A stretch of 64,000 nt of DNA from contig OV884014.1 of assembly GCA_930367205.1 (NCBI GenBank), forward strand, positions 112,667,138 to 112,731,137. The letters run 5' to 3'. The notes below the pieces were generated by a model that did no database searches, was not told the DNA's origin, and worked only from the letters and a program-made list of their open reading frames with translations. Of this stretch, positions 33,194-45,070 are shown piece after piece. Every line of letters begins with the position of its first letter. Position 1 is the stretch's first letter. This stretch comes from Acanthosoma haemorrhoidale (lineage: Eukaryota > Arthropoda > Insecta > Hemiptera > Acanthosomatidae). The position numbers and the translations under genes were made by a program.

Positions 33194-34400
33194 AGTTGAG
33201 GAATTGACTCCTGATCAGTGTTCTTCAGAATTAAAATGTAGCTGCTTAATTCTACCTCAAGTACCGAGAATAGTTCAGTGTGGCTCTGTTTTAGGTATTT
33301 CTTACTTAAGCATGGAACCCCTCTTGGCATAACCTTTTACCCGGAGCAGAGCCATAACCCTCTAGGTCCCTTAGGTCTTAGATAGATGTACCTGAGGGAG
33401 GAAATGCTTTGGTCGGCATCGCTACCTACAGTAGCCTCAAATCGTATGGAATCGCTGGCTAGGACCTTATTGTCTCTGGCTTGCTTCTTTACTTTACACC
33501 ATGGCAACCATCGCTGGGACACAGAGCCTTTGTCCTAAAAATGTATGACAATAAAATCAATAACTTATAAATATTACAAATCTGCTATTTTTAAACGGTT
33601 TATGTTCCTTAGCCGGAAGTTTTCAAAACCTACAATCAATATGGTGTAGTTAGAAATATTGAAATTCTCTGTGTCATTTTTTATAAATAATTTTTAAATG
33701 TCATTTACAAAAAACCACTTAATTAAAATGCCTGTAAATAGTCAAATAAGTATAATAATAATAATGATTTAAAACATTAACATTACTATTATATATATCG
33801 GTATTTTTTTATTGTTTTAAATACAATCGTTTATCTCCCTATCCGCCATGCTTCATCCTTATGTTGCTTCAAAACTTTTCTATTTCAGTACCTGATCATC
33901 GTCCAGGCTTATTGCAAGTAATTTGTTGTTTTCTAAACGATATATTTCTCTTTGCATCATACCATTATTTATTTTTTTTTTTGAGAGGGGAGTAGTCTCT
34001 ACTTTCGAAAGTATTTCTGGTGATTTTTTTTTATTTTAATGTTATCTTTTTTTTTCTTACTGAGGTATACTCTTTATTTTACTCTCTCCCCCCCTCTTGC
34101 TCTGTCATGTTGTATTTATTATTTTTAGTTAGCTGCTCCATAATGTTATCCATGAGGCACATTGCCCTGGAATAGAGTCCATGTTACCTACCTACTGTAG
34201 CCTGTGGAAATGCGAATGTAAAATATTTCTGAACTACTCAAGCAATTGACTTAATAGTCAACCCTATTACTACTATCATGGTGGGTGTAAATCCAAAGCT
34301 AGGTGGACAAAAGTCGGTTTTTAAGTGATTTTTTTTTTATTTCAAAACCACTTAATTCAACAATTTTTTTTACAAACGAATGAACAATAACATGAACAAA
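33194..34400. other. Unannotated stretch
   Basis: 33280-33540 is GC-richer, without a recognised frame. The remainder is AT-rich with T runs. Nothing else seen. Confidence 0.3.
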
Positions 34401-34404
34401 TCTT

Positions 34405-34946
34405 TTAAGTGTTTTTCCCCCTTAGCTCTCAAATTTTTAAGATTATAGATAAGGAAAAAATAAAGGAATTTATTTGGGGTGAGCGGATCCTTTTACTAGG
34501 AGTACCTGTTTAAAAGTGGAGTGAGGGAATTAAGGAGTGTGGGAAGCCTCGGTAGAGGTGGAAATGTTGCGTTGCATCGGTGAGAGTCCACTGAAGGCTG
34601 AGCCTAGAGTCTCTCTAGCGATATAGTGCAAGCTCATTCAGTTGGAAAGCGTGTGGTGCCCGTCAGAAGCTTGTTGTTGGTGGGCCAAGGGCCGTAATGT
34701 CCACCATTTGGTCTGCTTTCCCAGATCTAGAGAGTTGCCATCTTGCGGTAGTGGTGGGGGTGTCAGGTCATGGATTAGGGGGTTTTGGCTTTGTTTCATC
34801 AAAGTTAAGTTCCATCCATGGTTCTGACCAAGAAGCCTGGAATAAGGAAAATAAAAGGTTTCGTGAAAACCATTCATGGAAAATGTCAAGAGTTGCAACA
34901 TTGAGTTACTCCGCTTGTTGTTAATATCTTCCGACCCCGTCATCAC
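34405..34946 (-). mobile_element. Family-3 non-LTR retrotransposon tail, copy 3b
   Basis: On the minus strand the end of an ORF (NPLIHDLTPPPLPQDGNSLD) matches the family-3 copy at 46 kb (NPLFSDLQPPPCPSDGNT). The 3' UTR follows collinearly to AGCTCTC near 34424. The coding part is out of frame upstream of about 34830. Confidence 0.65.
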
Positions 34947-34949
34947 TTC

Positions 34950-35990
34950 TCACATCTTCTGCGAAAAATAACTGTTTTATCCCCTGAAGTTATTTATATA
35001 CCTCATCAGCCAATATGAATAAACTCCAGTCCAGGAAGATGGCTCAACCTCTGATTCTGAAAAACTTATTGTTTAGGATTGGATGAATAATTTAAATTAA
35101 AAATAATCGAACGATATCACATCTTACGTTATGTTACGTACAACAATGAAAATGTTACCTTTTAACCCGATCATTTTCCTATTAAATAAAATCAATTCTT
35201 AATTTGGGTTCTATTTCTTTAACATTTACACCCCATTGAACTTAATCACCAAATTTCGGTAGTATTTGAAAGTTCTCAAACGAGATACTACCTGTGATCC
35301 CACCACATGGTGGTGCTGCGAACTCTTGCCCACTGTCGAGTCTCCAGCTACCGCCTCCAGCCACCGTTTCCAGCCAGTGGCTACCCAAATGCAAAGGCCT
35401 TTGTCATAGAGTACAATAAGTGCGATAGGTAGCCCATTCAATAACTTCTAATCCAGAGGCCATTGTCTGCATCGGGTGGTGGAGCTATTCCACCATTCTC
35501 TCCACTTGGTGCTATTCCACTTCTACTACACTAAAACTATCGGCCACTGTTCACAGTCGAGTTCCAGCTAGCTTTACTACCTGCGTGGTTTTTAAATTTA
35601 ATGTCACGTTAACCGTGTGAAACAGTTAATAGTTTTTAATTGACTATTGTGGAGCCTCCACAGGTCTTTCGTCTGTTCTTTATGCCTCAGTAATATAAAC
35701 TTTATAATCAATGATGATCTGTCAAACAATAATATTCAGATAAAACATTTGTGTCTTTTAAAAGACCTATTTTACATTATATAAATAAAAGGACAATGTA
35801 AGTGTAAACCTTAAAATTATACGAAACAATGATATTAATATAAATAAAATAAACAAGTCCAGATATGAAAAAAATAACAATATGAAGAAGTTCGCACAAT
35901 TCAATGAGACATTAACTGAAAACCTGTATATTGACACGAACAAAGTAACATACAAACTTCATTTACAATAGTGAAAACTAATATGCCAAA
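34950..35990. other. Unannotated stretch
   Basis: 35240-35580 is GC-rich with CCACC/CCAGC words. It begins with a hairpin (GGTAGTAT at 35258, ATACTACC near 35285). No gene recognised. Confidence 0.3.
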
Positions 35991-36004
35991 ATATCTACAT
36001 ATAT

Positions 36005-36205
36005 TGTAGACATTGTGATGAAAATGGAGGGAACGAAGAGCTGACGAGTGGGCTGTGGGAGCATATGGCGAGAGATATGGAATAGTTTTAGGGTACCTAT
36101 TGCCTGATGTGAAATTTGAGAGATATGTTGGTTCCAAGAGAGGGTTTGGTCAATGGTTACCCGTAGGTTTTTGACGGTAGATTAAAAACTAATGGAAAGT
36201 TTATT
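36005..36205 (-). pseudogene. Reverse transcriptase relic, separate non-LTR lineage
   Basis: The minus strand reads VKNLRVTIDQTLSWNQHISQ then ISHQAIGTLKLFHISRHMLP, the post-palm segment of a non-LTR reverse transcriptase (KNLGV..D..LSW..H pattern). It differs from families 1-3. About 55 codons stay in frame, with a stop just upstream. No 3' end recognised. Confidence 0.65.
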
Positions 36206-38310
36206 AAGCGGACATATCGGCAAAGGATGTGAGGATGGAACTGAAGCCTGTGACTATTCCCTGCCTGGGTCCTCGCTGGCAGATGAGTATACTGAGTAAA
36301 AGTTATAATTTTTAAAAATCTTTAAGTCTCTCCGAATATCTTTTATTTATGACATTACATAGACAGTGGCATTTCGCCTATTGATCGTATCCTCCGAACT
36401 AAAACTCGAACAAATAACATAAAAAGCAACATTTAAAAATTAGCAAAATAAATTTAATCAATACATTTGTTCGCGCTAGGGCTCTTGAGAATCAAAATTT
36501 ACCCAAACCCCCGAAAATTGCGCCGGTTACGCCGTGAGAAGCTGGATGCTGGATTGAGTCGGTTAGCGTTACAAAATTGCTAACAGGCATAAACATTAAA
36601 CAAAGTCAAAAATAATATATAAATAACTATTCATTTTATTACAAAATAACTGATCAACACTTTAACAGTTAATTTAACCAGGCCTGATAGTTAGTAAATA
36701 TAAATATCATGTATAATAAATAACGAAAAAAAGTTTATAGTCACGATACGATGTTTCGGAGAAGAGTGCGTATAGTCAACCGCAGAGCGGCGATGCGCAC
36801 GGAGAGCTCTGTAGACGAGATAGGCCGAGAAGTCCAAACTTGTAGTAAACAACGACTTCTTGTTCGCAGGGGAACAGGCCCGTATTCTGCTATCTTCAAC
36901 ACTGACTACGCTAAGCTCCTTGTCCTCTAATACGCAATGTCCTATTTCTTCACTTCCTCGAGCTTTATAGTACTTCAAACTCTCTTCTCCTGATGTAAAC
37001 TAACTGTATGTTGATGTAACGAAATGAAAAACTGCTGTTCAAGAGAAAAAACAAAACATACTTCATAACCTACAATTTCTTTTATTTGTAATCTTAAACA
37101 AATGTTCGTGTATACAATATGTACGTACGCTTTTCCTAATTTTCTCTAGCCAAAACAATCAGAAGATAAAGAAAAAAGAAATTTACAATTTTAAAATTTT
37201 CCACTCATCTCAATACCATAAAAAAATAATAATGCTAAAAAAATATTGCTGAAATCCTCTCAAACAAAAATTAACTTTAAACAAAACACTGAAGACTCTT
37301 AATTTGAATTAATTTTCTAATCAAAACTGATTTACTGTCTATGGAGCCCCGACAACATTTGTGTCAATAAATAACAAAATAAAATATTTTTCAGTAATGG
37401 TTGTATCCATAAGTGATCATTATTATATTATTATAACTATTTATAGATCATTTTTATTATTTATTAATGAGTCCAAACGCCATATTTAGTCCATGAGTCT
37501 TTAATAAAAATATATTTAAAATAATATTGTGCACGCTGTGAAAGTTGTGGTATTTAATAATTTCTGACTGTTGAGAGCTTGCGACTGCAAGGAAAGTTTA
37601 CCGACATTTTGCTGTCAACTATCGATATAATTTTGTGGCCCTAGAATCACTTGCAACTATATAGAAGATTGTGACACTTATCTAATTATGAAACATGAAG
37701 AGGAAAGAGTTTCTTCATAATTTGCTGACTTTTATAGGAGAAACAACCTGTCAGAAACAAGTCTGATGAAGACTTATTCTTGCTTTTTATGAACACTTGA
37801 GCTGTTTCAAGGGGACAAATGTGAATGAATTTTTTTTTTTTTAAATCAAATTTTGAGTTTTTGTCTTATATATCTGGTTATTTTCTTAATTTTTAATTGA
37901 GTAAATGACACTGGTTGGTACAGTAGGGTGGGAGTAGTATTTGTAGCAAGCTAGACAGGAGTCCCACCTGTGCGTAATACAATGAAATTCCATGTTTATG
38001 TATACAGAGGCAACTGTTCTGTGAATCTACCAATGACAGCCTAACTGATCCACAGACTGATTTTTCATTTAGCTAATTCAATAATATTTTACCATTTTGT
38101 ATTTTTGAATAAGGTCGCCTTCATAAGGTTTAACATCTATGGGCCATCTAGTGTAATATTCATACAAAATAATATCCCACTAAATAAAAAAAATGCTTCG
38201 GTAATCCAACACAAATTAGATTCTTCATAATAACTAATTAATTAATTAAGGACACTTACTCGCGTTTTATTTTGTAGTATTATTATCCATTTACATTACT
38301 ATCGTTACTA
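36206..38310. other. Unannotated stretch
   Basis: The minus-strand frame 36691-36978 (95 codons) is the most coding-like part, in a mildly GC-enriched patch (36740-36960), but no family is recognised. Elsewhere it is AT-rich. Confidence 0.3.
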
Positions 38311-38314
38311 TTTA

Positions 38315-39053
38315 GGTCGATTTATAAGTAACTTCCGTTTTTTTATCAGACATTTATTTTTCTCCCATTAAATAACAAAATCGTGCTAATTTATTATGTA
38401 TTCACCACTATTATCTATAACCTTCTCCCATCTTCCTGGCGGCTTATCAATTCCTTCCTTGTAAAATGTGGTTGGTTTGGACTTGAAGAAGTTTCCGACA
38501 GTCTGCCTGACTTGCTCTTCAGAAATGAAGGTTTTTCCATTCAAAACGTTTTGTGAGGTACCCACACTCCTAATTTGCTGACTTTCCCTAATTTCTCCAG
38601 GTGGGGGGTCGATTGTGATGTATTCAACCTTTCTGCTATACCTCTTGTTGATTGACGTAGATTTTGCTCCAATATTGCTTTTGAAAGGTTGTCTTCAAAG
38701 TCGGAAGGACGTCCCGCCCTCGGTTCGTCTTTTAAGGTCGTATCTCCAGAACGTAATTTTATAAACCAATTTCTAACTGCCCGATCAGTTATTAGTCCTT
38801 CACCATATACACTGCGTATTATTTCAGCTGTCGCCCTAGCGCTATTGCCTCGTTTAAATTCCCAAAGCATTACATGACGGATATGTACTTCAGAGGTTAA
38901 AACAAATGTAACGTGTATGACACAAAACAGTTGACAAAAGACTAACTGAAGCCTCGTCTATATAGTGGAACCAAAAATTTGTTGTCATGGTAACTCATAG
39001 CGGGTAGATACAGATTCTACTTAGCTGCATCGGAAGTTACTTATGACTCGATC
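38315..39053 (-). mobile_element. Mariner deletion derivative with TIRs and TA duplications
   Basis: Terminal inverted repeats of 23 bp (GGTCGATTTATAAGTAACTT.. at 38315; its complement ending at 39053) agree at 20 positions and are flanked by TA on both sides, the mariner insertion site. The element is 739 bp, versus about 1.3 kb for full mariners, because the middle of the transposase gene is gone. Such derivatives can be moved by transposase made elsewhere. Confidence 0.9.
38387..38870 (-). pseudogene. Mariner transposase with catalytic core deleted
   Basis: Codons 1-109 hold the paired-like helix-turn-helix DNA-binding region (FKRGNSARATAEIIRSVYGE, AVRNWFIKLRSGD) and the link WVPH, after which the frame ends. 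One frame away the true C-terminus resumes (LNGKTFISEEQVRQTVGNFF, then FYKEGIDKPPGRWEKVI) and ends at 38387. The DD34D catalytic domain between WVPH and LNGK is absent. The frameshift marks the deletion joint, near 38540-38550. Confidence 0.9.
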
Positions 39054-39055
39054 TA

Positions 39056-39710
39056 ATATTATTCACTGCAAATTTCTTTAACCCAGCTTTAAGAAATAAC
39101 TCACTAAGAACAAACATACAGTGAAACGCATAGACGGTGGGGTGTATGACTGAACAAATGATTATTCAATGTTTAAAATTATACAGTAACAGTGATATAA
39201 TTAATAAAAAAGTTTCCCAATGTACTAAGGACCCCAATAATAAATAGGACGATGGAAGATAAAAAACCTGAGGCCGAATGAAAGCAATGGCTCAGGGGTT
39301 GGATGATGCATTCCCGCACAGCAGTTGGGTCTTGCCGCAGTGTATTTCATCTCCCCTTTCTTTGACGGCACTTCTCTTCTTTTTCGGTTTTTTTATTGAA
39401 GAAATTATTATTTATTATAAGCCAATATTTGCCTTACATATATGTTCGTCGGAGAATATTCCAAAGCATCTTCGATTAGGTTTATTCGTTAAAATACAAC
39501 CCTCACTATGAGAAGTTTCTATCTGAACCCTTAAGCTGTCTCAAATCATTGCTGAAATGATATTTAAGATCAAATATAATTTTTTTTTTTTTATTTAAGG
39601 ACGAATTAAAGACTTTAACACAAAAGTAACTTTGAATTTGTCAATATCGTTAGCCTATATAATGTAATGCATACAAGTTTTATTATAATCGATAAAGTAA
39701 TATTGTGTTG
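39056..39710. other. Unannotated stretch
   Basis: A short GC-richer patch at 39260-39370. Nothing recognised. Confidence 0.3.
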
Positions 39711-39714
39711 TTCC

Positions 39715-39790
39715 CACTATTATTTATCGTTATTATTAATTAACAGGCAAAGAAAACAATTATGGGAAATATTGGGACTCGAACCATGTA
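39715..39790 (-). repeat. SINE fragment, minus strand
   Basis: The minus strand has the B box GGTTCGAGTCCC (near 39780) followed by TTTGCCTGTTAATTAATAAT and AATAATAGTGGG, the same arrangement as at 18500-18690. The A-box part is missing. Confidence 0.55.
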
Positions 39791-40295
39791 GAAAAAAAGT
39801 ATTTTTATTAATACTATTATAATATTAAATATAATTGATATAATAACAATATTAATATATAATAATCTAATATAATTAACATATAAGGTAAAAAATTAGG
39901 CTTATAAATACGCTTTTCATCGCAGTTCACTGAAAACTAACTATAGATGTTTCACTGGGTAAAATTAGTTTACAACCATAATCTATGACTGTTTGTTGAT
40001 CAAGGCGCTGTGAAGTCCTAAAGAAATATGCAGTGAAACCTAGGAAATATTTTGATTTAGAAGAGAAGGGTCGTTGTATTTTGAAATGATACAATACAAT
40101 ACATATCACCTTTATGAAGAGGGGGTTCAGGGAGAGGAAATGGTTAGTCTGATGCGTAAGTACAAACAAACACGGCCTCGTCATTGATTCTAAGAGCAAT
40201 TATTCTAATTGAATCATCGCGGTTAAAACGACCCATTATCACGCGAATAAAACACGGAATAAAGAGTTAATTACTCGGGGGGAAAAACACTCAAA
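39791..40295. other. AT-rich stretch
   Basis: TA-rich run 39800-39890. The minus-strand frame 39927-40199 has no recognised domain. Confidence 0.35.
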
Positions 40296-40297
40296 AG

Positions 40298-40437
40298 GGA
40301 TTCGAAATGAATTAAGAAAGATAATTAATCCTTCTATTGTAGACGAATTTCTCTCGTGTCATATTACTATTGATAAAACTTGGGTTATAGGCTTCAAAAC
40401 TAAAAAAAATCTTAAGAATTATAGGTGCTGTGTTTTT
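40298..40437 (+). pseudogene. Mariner transposase relic (first-Asp region), faint
   Basis: The plus strand reads RNELRKIINPSIVDEFLSCH then ITIDKTWVIGFKTKK, resembling the mariner segment around the first catalytic Asp (T.DETW..). The usual Glu after Asp is Lys. About 45 codons; no TIRs seen. Confidence 0.45.
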
Positions 40438-40439
40438 TT

Positions 40440-41150
40440 AAGGAGAGGGGCACATGGAAAAAACAATGTTTTTTACTATAGTACAATTATAAATCATAAC
40501 AATATATTTATTCTTTAAAATATTCAAATTTTTATTCAAACACCCTAATGCCTAAAACTATATATATGTACATTATTTTAATAGTTTATCAAATAGTTTT
40601 GTAAGAAGAGTGGAAATTGTTAAAATGATACCCAATAAGCTAAAAATAAATATAAATTATACGTAGTGTAAATAAAATCAAAGCTAAAGCACTTATGTAA
40701 ACATTATAAAAAGTACTTTGCCCAAAATATACAAAGGGCCCTCTTAAAAAAAAAAAAGACGAGAGAGGAAGTGTACTTCGGCGGGATTAAATTTGTTTTG
40801 GTGTACCTCAATTTTCATCATCACGGCGGCATCGGAGAGGGAAGAGCTTATTAAACAAAAGGGGAACAGCTTGAAAAATTGAGATTTTAAAGCCCGGGGC
40901 GTCCCTAGGGGTAGCGGGGGCTAATGCACCCCCTAGCGGGGTTAATTCACCCTCGGGCGGTGTAGTTTGTTTGAACCGTGTGGGAGGCCTCGTACATATT
41001 TGCCGGCAGCTTCATCATAACACAATAGACGTTTCTACCTCGTGTAGGAACACACTCTCCGTACATATGCTCTGTTGTAACTGGATAATTAATAGCCTAC
41101 TTGAGGCATTTAAACGGAGAACTAATACATTAGATATAATAATTAACGAA
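40440..41150. other. AT-rich, with GC-rich island 40750-40990
   Basis: The island is sharply bounded and G+C-rich, without a match elsewhere in the window. A frame at 40971-41153 has no known family. Confidence 0.3.
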
Positions 41151-41154
41151 TGAT

Positions 41155-41290
41155 ATATTTTTTGTTATTACTAATTACAACAGACAATGAAAAAAAAAAA
41201 TGACAAAATCGGGAATGGAACCCGGGACCTCTCTAAATCCGGGCGGGTACTTCTAGCCTGCCTCGCGTGGTAAACTTCCCATTCACTTTG
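41155..41290 (-). repeat. Diverged tRNA-derived SINE, minus strand
   Basis: The minus strand reads AGAGAGGTCCCGGGTTCCAT (B box) and, after a T run, CATTGTCTGTTGTAATTAGT, parallel to the 18.5 kb copy. Most of the tail is shorter and diverged. Confidence 0.45.
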
Positions 41291-41294
41291 CCCA

Positions 41295-42510
41295 AAACAC
41301 TAGCTAAAAATTAGAAAGGATTTCTTTAATTGTAAGAAAAATAAACACTTACTTAATAAAAAGAAAAAAATAACCAACAAAACCTTATTTACGAAATGAC
41401 ATAAAAGAAAATTTTTACAAATTAAGTAAAAATATTTATGATTTAGGCAATCGTAATAAAAATTTATTTTCCTGTTGATACTGTGAATGTGATTATTACT
41501 ACAAATACATTTTACGAGTATATTAGTTATACGTTAACTGTTTTATTTATTTGTACTTACATTAATAATATGTATGTATTTCATTAATTTATTGTCTATT
41601 AATTATTAGTTGTATGGGTTGTTTTATTTATTACTTGCATTGGTTATAATACGCTTTAAATAACGTATAAGACTATGTTGAAATTCGTTTATATATTTCC
41701 TTTCAAAGAGATACAATGTTATATGATCTATAAAACTAAATATTTCCTTTAATTTAACACAAACGTTACTCGTACAGACAAGGACTGACTGGTAAATGGC
41801 GACAGTCGGACGGACAAGGGGGAGCAAACAGGCCACTGAGTGCTCTATACATATTCATAGGGCATGTATTAGCCAAGTACCTTCGGCATCGTATCATGTA
41901 CAGGAATACATAACGGGCGTATGTGTATCTGGATATATATAGTCCTGTATTTACATACAGTCGCTGGGTAGCGTTTAATAATCCTCAGCTCGTATTGTCA
42001 CAGGCGTTTTCACTTGACTTCTATTTGATGCTTATAGACCGTCAGTGTGAGCTCTGTAGGTTTAAAAGAACAATACACTTGGTATTATATTTTCATTTTA
42101 TCGATATTATTTATACGTTTCTACAGTTGCCCTGTACTGAGGGAGTTTATTGCTAAGCCGCATGTCCCGTCCAACAAATACTGATATAGGTAACAAAAAT
42201 ACTTTTGTACATTTTTACTGTTATTTTTGTTTATTGAAAAAAAAAAAAGTTTTGCAATAATATTAATTTTCTGAAAGGCTGAAATAACTTCCAGGTAGTG
42301 GAAATTAACGATTAGCAAGTAGGTTGTACATGCCACAACTTTTACTTTCTCCTTGTAAAATGCCAATGAGGCTGATATAGAATAAAATTAACAATTTTTT
42401 TTTGCCACATATTCTAAAATATAATGTTTAATTATCTTTTATGTTAACTATTTTTGAAAAACCAACAGATTTTTGCCAATCTTTCTGTGACTTAATTTAA
42501 TGCCATCATG
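41295..42510. other. AT-rich stretch
   Basis: Small frames (41624-41836 minus, 41923-42156 plus, 42121-42366 minus) overlap on opposite strands without recognisable domains. Confidence 0.35.
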
Positions 42511-42520
42511 GTTTTCTTGT

Positions 42521-42553
42521 GTCATCTGCCCATCCACAAGATGGGCAGATGAC
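42521..42553. other. Perfect 14-bp hairpin
   Basis: GTCATCTGCCCATC (42521-42534), loop CACAA, GATGGGCAGATGAC (42540-42553). Unusually strong for this AT-rich DNA. Function unknown. Confidence 0.85.
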
Positions 42554-42969
42554 AAGCAAGTACCGGCTCGTGTACTCGTTCCTGAGGCCTGTTTACAGAA
42601 GTAATTTTCAAGCGGTTCATAATCGAGTTATAATAGTCTTTTTGGATGTGTATGAAGGAATACCTATTAAATCGAATCAAAAACATCAAGGACGTAAAGA
42701 TAGGAACCTGGTGTATGATGCTTGGAAACGTAGTCAAAATAATATTAGTATGAAATGTTCTAAAATGTACTATAAATAAAATATGTCTGGCATCATGTAG
42801 CACATCCATCATTCATGAATGTTCATGAAGAACATGAACAGCATTCAGGAAGTTGTAGAGGAACGTGAGAAACTAGAACGTGAGCTGTCATGAACTAACC
42901 ATACAAGCCAGATCGGTTTGTGTATGACAAAATAGCGTCATTTCTTCTTCAAATACTCAGCGCACAAGA

Positions 42970-43670
42970 GGTATGTACCCACAAGACTCTGTGAAGACCC
43001 ACAAGTATGTACCCACAAGACTCTGTGAAGACCCACAAGTATTTACCCACAAGACTCTGTGAAGACCCACAAGTATGTACCCACAAGACTCTGTGAAGAC
43101 CCACAAGTATGTACCCAGAAGTGAAGACAATTCCATCCAAACGGACACCTTATAAGCTTGCACTGTCTTTATGAAAGAGTTATAACAAGATAACTGACCC
43201 ATTTCAACTGTTTGATTTAATAAATAAAACGGTTTTTAATTGTTATAAGTTTCTCATACTATGAATTAGCAACTAAAAATGGCACTAAAGAAATTGTCGA
43301 ACAGGTATTTGGTAACTAAACTAAAATGTGGAGGTAAGAAATATTTGCTATTAAATTATATCATTCCACAATTGGCACTACAGATATATAAAATTATCGC
43401 ATGTTTATAGTTCATAATTTTTATTTTCCCACCATTCCTCTTTTCAAATTTTGAGAGATATGTAAAAAAAATCATAATTCATATTGTTGATAATAATGTG
43501 GAGAGTAAATTTTACTTAACTAAATCATTAACTTTCCCCCTTAAACTAAAAAATATTAGTTTAACATTAGTGAATACATATATCATAATGAACAGTGTAC
43601 TGAAATAAAACTAAAGCTATAAAAAAAATTAGTTTAATTTATTCTTTTCTTGTGTATTTATTAACAGCGG
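42970..43670 (+). repeat. Large inverted duplication, left arm
   Basis: Reverse complement of 44340-45060. Best segment 43250-43430: TTCTCATACTATGAATT, AATTGTCGAACAGGTATTTG, AAATTATATCATTCCACAAT, AGATATATAAAATTATCGCA are shared, with roughly nine bases in ten identical by eye. Inner and outer parts are more diverged. The left arm contains a family-3 3'-end trace (TTTTCAAATTTTGAGAG) also found in the right arm, so that piece predates the duplication. Confidence 0.85.
42975..43120. repeat. 34-bp tandem repeat, just over 4 units
   Basis: Units begin at 42975, 43009, 43043, 43077 and 43111 and contain CCCACAAGACTCTGTGAAGA. The right arm of the inverted duplication has a single ACTCTGTGAAGA at the corresponding place, so the array expanded after duplication in the left arm only. 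Minus-strand frames through it (WVFTESCGYIL) are not genes. Confidence 0.92.
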
Positions 43671-44335
43671 ATCTGTAACTGAATGATATTTCCTCTTCAC
43701 TTTCGTCATTTATAAACCTTATTCATTTGGAACTGGAGAATGAACGAATCTAGTTATTATTCCATAAAATATTCTACTGGTCTTGAGAAATGTCATTTTC
43801 TCCGAATGAATGATCCGAATGAAATCATATAGGAATGATGCTGGGGTCGATGTTTCAAATACAATATCCCTGATTATCAAAGCGGATTCTCACGAAACGT
43901 TTGCACTTTGGCCTAATGAAGATGAAGATATAAACTATGACTGTGACGACTTTGGCCGCTGAGGCACTGCCTTCCCGATTCGAATATAAATTAGGCCAGC
44001 TGACTGAAATGAAGGGAAACAGATGGAATTTCCCTGTAGCTTTTCCAGAGGCCCTTTTGTCTCGGCGAGAGGTGTTCCTTCCAGAAGTGCCTTTATTGAG
44101 AAGAAGTTGCTCCAACTTGGGAACACTCTACAGCGAGGCCTCGGGCCGGAGGAAATCATATTATCCTCTCCAGGGGGAGCTGGAGGCCCTGATATTCACA
44201 AGTGTCAACTCTGGCCACTTTGTCCGAGCAAATCAGTAGATTGCCAACACTAAAGCTTTCTGAGTGTCTAAAGTTAGCTGAAACTAATAAAAAGTGACTA
44301 AAACAATTACGTTTATTGTTTTGTTTTTCGGCCGA
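43671..44335. other. Spacer of the inverted duplication with GC-rich island
   Basis: 43915-44260 is GC-rich and open on both strands (43937-44239 plus, 43855-44115 minus), with no recognised domain. It lies between the two arms and occurs once. Confidence 0.35.
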
Positions 44336-44339
44336 CTAT

Positions 44340-45060
44340 TGTTTATAATAATAATTAATACGAAGGAAAAGAATAAATCAAATTAATTAATCTTAAAAAT
44401 TAAACTAATTTTTGTTTAGCTTTAATTTTATTTGTTGTACGTTGTTCATTATAATATATAAATATTCACTAATTCTTAGCTAGTATTTTTTAGCTTAAGG
44501 GGGAAAGTTAAGTAAAATATACTCTCCACATAATTATCAACAATATAAATTATGATTTTGTTTTGATTTATTTTTTCAAAGCTCTCAAAATTTGAAAAGA
44601 GGTATGGGATAAATAACATGGAATTTATAGGAGTGAAAGAGATCCTTTTGGGTGAAGGAAAATTATGAATTATGAACATGCGATAATTTTATATATCTGT
44701 AGTGCCGATTGTGGAATGATATAATTTAATACCAAATATTTCTTACCTTCACATTATATTTTAATTACCAAATACCTGTTCGACAATTCCTTTAATGCCA
44801 TTTTTAGTTGCCAATTCATAGTATGAGAAACTTATAAAAATTAAAAACAGTTTTATTTATTAAATCAAACAGTTGAAATTGGTCGGTTAACTTGTTATGT
44901 CTTGTATAAAGGCAGTGCAAGCGTGTACACAGGTGGCCTGAAAAGTTTCCGACCTCAACATGAAGATGATAATAAAATAAATAAAAGCTTTGTTAGGTCG
45001 GAAACTCCGTTTTGATGAAATTTTCTTCACAGAGTCTTATGATGTAGATACGCACCTCTA
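44340..45060 (-). repeat. Large inverted duplication, right arm
   Basis: Partner of 42970-43670. It retains a longer family-3 tail trace (44560-44660) that is deleted in the left arm, and an extra segment with AGTTTCCGACCT and AGGTCGGAAACT in inverted orientation (44946-45007). Together the arms could form a hairpin transcript several hundred bp long. Confidence 0.85.
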
Positions 45061-45070
45061 CAAGCAGAAT

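Noticed and set aside
34638..34946. 102-codon minus-strand frame as a host protein
   Set aside because: Its C-terminal NPLIHDLTPPPLPQDGNS block and following 3' UTR match the family-3 retrotransposon at 46 kb.
42949..43202. Trp/Val-rich minus-strand repeat protein
   Set aside because: It is a reading of the 34-bp tandem repeat in an otherwise frame-less region.
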